This document shows positions 3,607 through 7,219 of a stretch of 7,219 nucleotides of DNA, piece after piece (the first letter of the stretch is position 1; every line of letters starts with the position of its first letter). The notes under the pieces were generated by a model. The model worked only from the letters and a program-made list of their open reading frames with translations, did no database searches and was not told the origin of the DNA. The stretch covers positions 1 through 7,219 of the forward strand of contig QMYO01000078.1 in assembly GCA_003662715.1 (NCBI GenBank), given 5' to 3'. The position numbers were made by a program, and so were the translations under genes. Source of the stretch: Candidatus Bathyarchaeota archaeon. GTDB taxonomy: Archaea; Thermoproteota; Bathyarchaeia; Bathyarchaeales; Bathyarchaeaceae.

Positions 3607-6501
3607 TTGGACAGTTGGTGCACATTGGAATCTACTAAAAACGCTTTCGAAATGTTCGTTAAACCCATTCGAAGGTTAATTGAGCAGAGAGGATTCAATT
3701 CGCCAACTGAGCCTCAGGAAAAAACCATTCCCAAAATTCTTGCTGGAAAGAACGTTCTTCTCATATCGCCGACTGCTACTGGAAAAACTGAGGCAGCAGT
3801 TCTTCCAGTTCTCAACATGCTAATTAGTACGCCTGATAGACCACGGGGAATAAAAATTCTCTACATAACCCCGCTGAGAGCTTTGAACCGAGACTTGCTG
3901 GAGCGGCTTGAATGGTGGTGCAATAATTTAGATGTGAAATTGGCTGTGAGACACGGCGACACCACCACTAATGAGCGGACGAGACAGGCTCAAAGTCCAC
4001 CTGATATGTTAATTACTACACCTGAAACGTTGCAAGCCATTTTGCCTGGCAGATTGATGCGGCAGCATCTTCAGGAGGTTAGGTGGGTGATTGTTGATGA
4101 AGTCCATGAGATGGCTGACAGTAAACGGGGAAGCCAGTTGTCGTTGGCTTTGGAGAGGTTGCGCTGGGTTACGGGTAGAGATTTTCAGATGATAGGTTTG
4201 TCAGCGACTATTGGTAGTCCTGAGAAGGTTGCTCAGTTTTTGGTGGGCAACAACCGAGATGTGGAGATTGTGAGAGTTCCCGTTGCGAGGCTTATGGAGT
4301 TAGAGATTATTTTTCCTCAACCCAGCGCCGAAGATGTTAAGCTTGCTTCAACGCTTTTTACGCATTCTGAAGTTGCTGCTCGACTTCGCATCATTCGACA
4401 ATTTATTGAAAAGCAAAAGTCGGTTCTTCTCTTCACCAACACTCGCTCTGCATCAGAGGTTTTAGCGAGTCGATTCAAGGTTTGGGACATCAATTTCCCA
4501 GTATCTATTCACCATGGGTCTCTAGCCAAACCGTCTAGGATAGCGGCTGAACGGGGATTAAAAAACGGTGAACTCAAGGGACTTGTTTGCACCAGTTCGC
4601 TGGAGCTAGGCATAGATGTTGGAAGAATAGACTTAGTGATACAGTATATGAGCCCAAGACAAGTTACCCGCCTCATCCAGCGTGTAGGAAGGAGCGGACA
4701 CAGAATTGGACGCATCGCCAAAGGAATCATCATCACAATGGACTCTGACGACACGTTGGAAGCCATGGTCATAGCCCGTAGAGCATACGAAGAAGAGTTG
4801 GAGCCAGTCAACATACCGCCCAAGCCCTATGATGCTTTGGCACATCAGATCATAGGGCTTTTGATGAAGAAAAAGCGGTGGTATTTCTATGAGATTTACG
4901 ACATGTTCAAGAACGCCTATCCCTATAAGGACCTAACCTTAGAAGACGTTGAAAAAGTCTTAACTTACATGCACTCCCGCTTTCCGCGATTAGCATGGGT
5001 TTCATTTGAAGACATGCTCGCCATAAAACCTCGTCAAACCAAAGCCATGTATCAATATTACTTTGGAAATCTATCCATGATTCCTGACGAAAAACAATAT
5101 GTTGTGATAGATGAATCATCAGAATCTGCTGTGGGCATACTAGATGAAGCGTTTATGGCAGAGTATGGAAAGCCAGGCGTAAAGTTCATCATCCGCGGGA
5201 GCCCGTGGAAAATTGTTAACGTTTCCAGCGACCACGTTTACGTGAAGTCGGTTGATGATCCCTCAGGGGCTATTCCAAGCTGGATTGGAGAAGAGATTCC
5301 AGTTCCGTTTGAAGTAGCTCAAGAGGTCGGTTGGATTAGAGGTTTTGTTGAAGAACAGATAAGAAGCGGAGTTGTGCCTGACGAGGTTGCGGCTCGGTTA
5401 GCTGAAAAGTATCCTGCGGATAAAAATGCGGTTATGCGTGCTATACGCGAAACTGTTGATCAGGTGAGAGAGGGTTTTCTTGTTCCAACAGATAAACGGA
5501 TAATTGTTGAGGACTGGGAGGACTTTGTTATAATTCATGCGAATTTCGGGTCTCTTACAAATCGTGCTTTGGCTCAGTTAATTGGTCATGTATTGTCGGA
5601 GCAAACGGGATATACGGTTGCGGTGCAGCATGACCCATATCGCATTTTCCTTCAAACCATGGGTGCTACTAATGCAGACTACATCCTTAAGATGTTTGGT
5701 GAAATTAAGAATTGGTCAAATTCTGTTATCCAAAACAAACTTACAGCGGCTGCGGTGAAGACGGGGATTTTCAAGCGACGAATAATCCATGTAGCCCGTA
5801 GATTTGGGGCTCTCAAAAAATGGGTTGACTTCAGCAGTGTGAGTCTTCGACACCTAATTAAAAGCTTTGAGAAAACAGCCATTTACGACGAGGCGCTCAA
5901 AGAAATCTTCACAAAAGACCTAGACATACAGCACACAATCCAAGTTCTCAACATGATTGGAAAAGGTGAAATTGAAGTTCAGAAGCTGGAAACTGGAGGA
6001 ATCGTCACTCCAATTGCACGGGTTGGTCTAGAAAGAGTTAGCATGAAAACCGACATCATTCCACCCGAGAGGATGAAACTCATACTTGTGGAATCAGCGA
6101 AAGCACGTTTGTTCAATGAAGTTCGCACCTTCATATGTACCAACTGCTGGGACTATCTAGAAATGATTCCCATAAAGGACTTACCTAACAAGCCAGAGTG
6201 CCCAAAATGCGGGTCCACAGCTCTAGGTGTACTCCGCCAAGAAGAAGATGAAGCCATTTCGCTTGTAGAGAAAAAGGGAGAAAGATTAACGAAAAATGAG
6301 AAAAAATGGCAAGAGCAGGCTCTAGAAACGGCGCAGTTGATGGCTAAATATGGCAAATCAGCCGCAGCGGCACTATCTGGAAGAAGGCTGAGACCATCTG
6401 ACGTAAAAGAGATTCTTCAAAAAGACAGCGCATTCACAGACCACTTTTTTGAATTGGTGATAGAAGCTGAGAAAAAAGCGTTAAAGAGAAGATTCTGGTA
6501 G
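3607..6501 (+). CDS. lhr: Lhr-type ATP-dependent SF2 helicase
   Basis: Large DEAD/H-box family helicase that unwinds or anneals DNA or RNA-DNA duplexes; archaeal Lhr proteins are linked to repair and RNA processing. All motifs are present: Q-like PTEPQ (33-37), Walker A SPTATGKT (54-61), ITPLRALNRD, DEVH (164-167), SAT (199-201), LLFTNTRSASE, CTSSLELGIDVG and QRVGRSGHR (358-366). Lhr-specific parts follow: PVNIPPKPYDALAHQ (400-414) opening the winged helix, RGSPWKI (530-536) and PSWIGEEIP (557-565) of the beta-barrel region, and HANFGSLTN (644-652). A four-cysteine zinc knuckle (Cys844, 847, 865, 868) and a helical YGKSAAAALSG segment (about 905-935) end it. The 964-residue length suits archaeal Lhr. 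The start is uncertain: the family-like FEMFVKPIRRLI begins before the first ATG (3652), so TTG at 3607 or 3637 is likely. No SD is seen. Subgroup not resolved. Confidence 0.93.
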   Translation: MDSWCTLESTKNAFEMFVKPIRRLIEQRGFNSPTEPQEKTIPKILAGKNVLLISPTATGKTEAAVLPVLNMLISTPDRPRGIKILYITPLRALNRDLLERLEWWCNNLDVKLAVRHGDTTTNERTRQAQSPPDMLITTPETLQAILPGRLMRQHLQEVRWVIVDEVHEMADSKRGSQLSLALERLRWVTGRDFQMIGLSATIGSPEKVAQFLVGNNRDVEIVRVPVARLMELEIIFPQPSAEDVKLASTLFTHSEVAARLRIIRQFIEKQKSVLLFTNTRSASEVLASRFKVWDINFPVSIHHGSLAKPSRIAAERGLKNGELKGLVCTSSLELGIDVGRIDLVIQYMSPRQVTRLIQRVGRSGHRIGRIAKGIIITMDSDDTLEAMVIARRAYEEELEPVNIPPKPYDALAHQIIGLLMKKKRWYFYEIYDMFKNAYPYKDLTLEDVEKVLTYMHSRFPRLAWVSFEDMLAIKPRQTKAMYQYYFGNLSMIPDEKQYVVIDESSESAVGILDEAFMAEYGKPGVKFIIRGSPWKIVNVSSDHVYVKSVDDPSGAIPSWIGEEIPVPFEVAQEVGWIRGFVEEQIRSGVVPDEVAARLAEKYPADKNAVMRAIRETVDQVREGFLVPTDKRIIVEDWEDFVIIHANFGSLTNRALAQLIGHVLSEQTGYTVAVQHDPYRIFLQTMGATNADYILKMFGEIKNWSNSVIQNKLTAAAVKTGIFKRRIIHVARRFGALKKWVDFSSVSLRHLIKSFEKTAIYDEALKEIFTKDLDIQHTIQVLNMIGKGEIEVQKLETGGIVTPIARVGLERVSMKTDIIPPERMKLILVESAKARLFNEVRTFICTNCWDYLEMIPIKDLPNKPECPKCGSTALGVLRQEEDEAISLVEKKGERLTKNEKKWQEQALETAQLMAKYGKSAAAALSGRRLRPSDVKEILQKDSAFTDHFFELVIEAEKKALKRRFW

Positions 6502-6521
6502 CACGGCTTCCGCAACAGTCT

Positions 6522-6986
6522 TCATCTAAGTTCTGGAGGAGGCTCCGCTACTTCTCTCCGCTTTATTCCCTTCGGCGGGCTGGATAAACCCCAGAAAAAT
6601 GTTCCTGGCACGTTTCCAGTGTTTTTCACCGAGTATTTCCAACCTGGCGTCCAGTGTCCAAGCTCCCCAGCTTTCAGAACCAGCTTATTCGCAGCGCCTA
6701 CCCTTAACTTAGATGTGTCTTTACCCCAGTACATCGTAAATTCTCCAACGAGAATGTAATAAAACTCGTGGCATGGACCATAGTATTCGTCTGCGGTACC
6801 GTCGTCCTCCTCTTCCAGAGAGAAAACAGTTGTCTGCTTTCCCGGAGGCATAAAATACAAGCCTACCTCGCCAACTCCTTCTGCACTGGCTAGGGATGTA
6901 ATTGTGCAGCCAGGCACTAGCTTGTCTGGACCAGATTTCCAAGTATTCAACCCAACAACTTTCGGTTTAATTTTTATCTCACTCAT
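6522..6986 (-). CDS. Cupin-fold protein with degenerate metal site
   Basis: A 154-residue single-domain cupin, probably cytosolic. Motif 1 is recognisable as CHEFYYILVGE (72-82), with Glu74 six residues before Gly81 as in the consensus. The two histidines expected some four to seven residues earlier are instead acidic or aromatic (DEYYG, 66-70). Motif 2 is PGWKYSVKNTG (114-124), where Tyr118 sits at the usual histidine. His111 (GHWTPG) and His73 are the remaining candidates. It may therefore bind a sugar or other ligand without the classic metal, or use a different ligand set; substrate unknown. The acidic stretch EEEDDGTADE (58-67) is a likely surface loop. The ATG at 6986 has GAGGAGAT 4 nt upstream and an excellent TATA box. 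It is convergent with the helicase (20 nt between stops), so the two are probably unrelated in expression. Confidence 0.85.
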   Translation of the reverse strand: MSEIKIKPKVVGLNTWKSGPDKLVPGCTITSLASAEGVGEVGLYFMPPGKQTTVFSLEEEDDGTADEYYGPCHEFYYILVGEFTMYWGKDTSKLRVGAANKLVLKAGELGHWTPGWKYSVKNTGNVPGTFFWGLSSPPKGIKRREVAEPPPELR

Positions 6987-6990
6987 TTTT

Positions 6991-7030
6991 ATCTCCTCAA
7001 AGCCTTGAGTAATAGTAGATTTTATTTAAA
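6991..7030 (-). promoter_or_regulatory. Cupin gene promoter and ribosome binding site
   Basis: Minus-strand TTTAAATA (7023-7030) is a near-ideal archaeal box A, preceded by a purine-rich BRE-like GAAAAA. Transcription start is expected near 7001, leaving a leader of about 15 nt that is largely the SD GAGGAGAT (6991-6998). This is the clearest promoter in the window and suggests good expression. Confidence 0.7.
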
Positions 7031-7142
7031 TTTTTCACGTGCTAGTCAGGATTAACCAGTATTCTAGTAAGGTTATTCCATGCGTCATAACTATTTGAAT
7101 CCCCATCAAATCAAAGTCTCAAAATTCGACATAGCATAAACC

Positions 7143-7219
7143 TCACTTCTTGGATTCCTTGTTTTGTTGAAAGTTTAGTCGCTCGCACGCGCCTACCGCA
7201 CGCTGTATCAATAGACAGA
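7143..7219 (-). CDS. Possible 3' end of a minus-strand gene cut by the window
   Basis: One minus-strand frame is open from the window edge to a TGA at 7143-7145 and reads 24 residues (LLIQRAVGACERLNF... ending NKESKK). A hydrophobic-helical stretch followed by a lysine-rich polar tail is typical of a C-terminus, but a second frame is also open here, so the evidence is slight. The stretch 7181-7203 is GC-rich and contains CGCACGC twice (7184-7190, 7197-7203). An RNA gene running off the edge is an alternative I cannot exclude. Confidence 0.25.
   Translation of the reverse strand, partial: CLLIQRAVGACERLNFQQNKESKK

Noticed and set aside
3485..3679. 64-codon plus-strand frame before the helicase (MGDKQNITVGDAG... 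from the internal ATG at 3503)
   Set aside because: It overlaps the helicase coding sequence in another frame for about 70 bp, has no SD, and its second half is just the shifted helicase N-terminus. A leaderless ATG at 3503 is conceivable but unsupported.
4509..5119. Several minus-strand frames of 70-104 codons inside the helicase
   Set aside because: Antisense to conserved helicase motifs V and VI and the winged-helix region; no independent signals.
7181..7203. GC-rich CGCACGC pair as part of an rRNA or tRNA gene
   Set aside because: No recognisable RNA consensus on either strand in the visible bases; the window ends too soon to decide.

Overview
This window looks like an archaeal chromosome segment. 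It encodes a TATA-binding protein with the classic two-fold internal repeat, a Ser-His type (Sec11-like) signal peptidase and an Lhr-type superfamily 2 helicase. Several genes are preceded by recognisable archaeal promoters: an AT-rich box A about 25 nt upstream of a predicted transcript start, sometimes with a short Shine-Dalgarno (SD) leader. The protein styles, a small tryptophan-containing zinc-ribbon protein and moderate GC suggest a Thermoproteota-type lineage, possibly a Bathyarchaeia-like organism. That placement is an inference from protein style, not a demonstrated assignment.

Layout. Positions 1-261 are non-coding and hold two identical 11-bp palindromes plus the promoter of pyrE (262-891, +), an orotate phosphoribosyltransferase. 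pyrE ends at a hairpin-plus-T-tract terminator (898-921). Beyond it lies a minus-strand group: a small uncharacterised ORF (913-1083, perhaps to 1110), TATA-binding protein (1155-1715), a four-helix membrane protein of unknown function (1792-2211) and signal peptidase I (2294-2860). TATA-like elements lie upstream of the last three, so this is a same-strand cluster more than a tight operon. A 313-nt spacer (2861-3173) with a tandem 9-mer and a possible three-way-junction fold separates it from a 55-residue zinc-ribbon protein (3174-3341, minus). An intergenic stretch with a perfect 8-bp inverted repeat leads to the long Lhr-like helicase (3607-6501, +). A degenerate cupin-fold protein (6522-6986, minus) converges on it, with only 20 nt between the stops. 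The last ~190 nt hold the cupin promoter and perhaps the 3' end of another minus-strand gene.

Functionally this is mostly housekeeping: pyrimidine synthesis (PyrE), basal transcription (TBP), protein export (signal peptidase), nucleic-acid remodelling (Lhr) and a possible nucleic-acid-binding zinc ribbon. I see no CRISPR array, mobile element, recognisable tRNA or rRNA, or defence island, and no clear multi-gene novel system. The most useful leads are an altered catalytic loop in PyrE, the Cren7-like pattern of the zinc-ribbon protein, two structured intergenic regions, and the non-ATG start forced on the helicase if its conserved N-terminal motif is complete.
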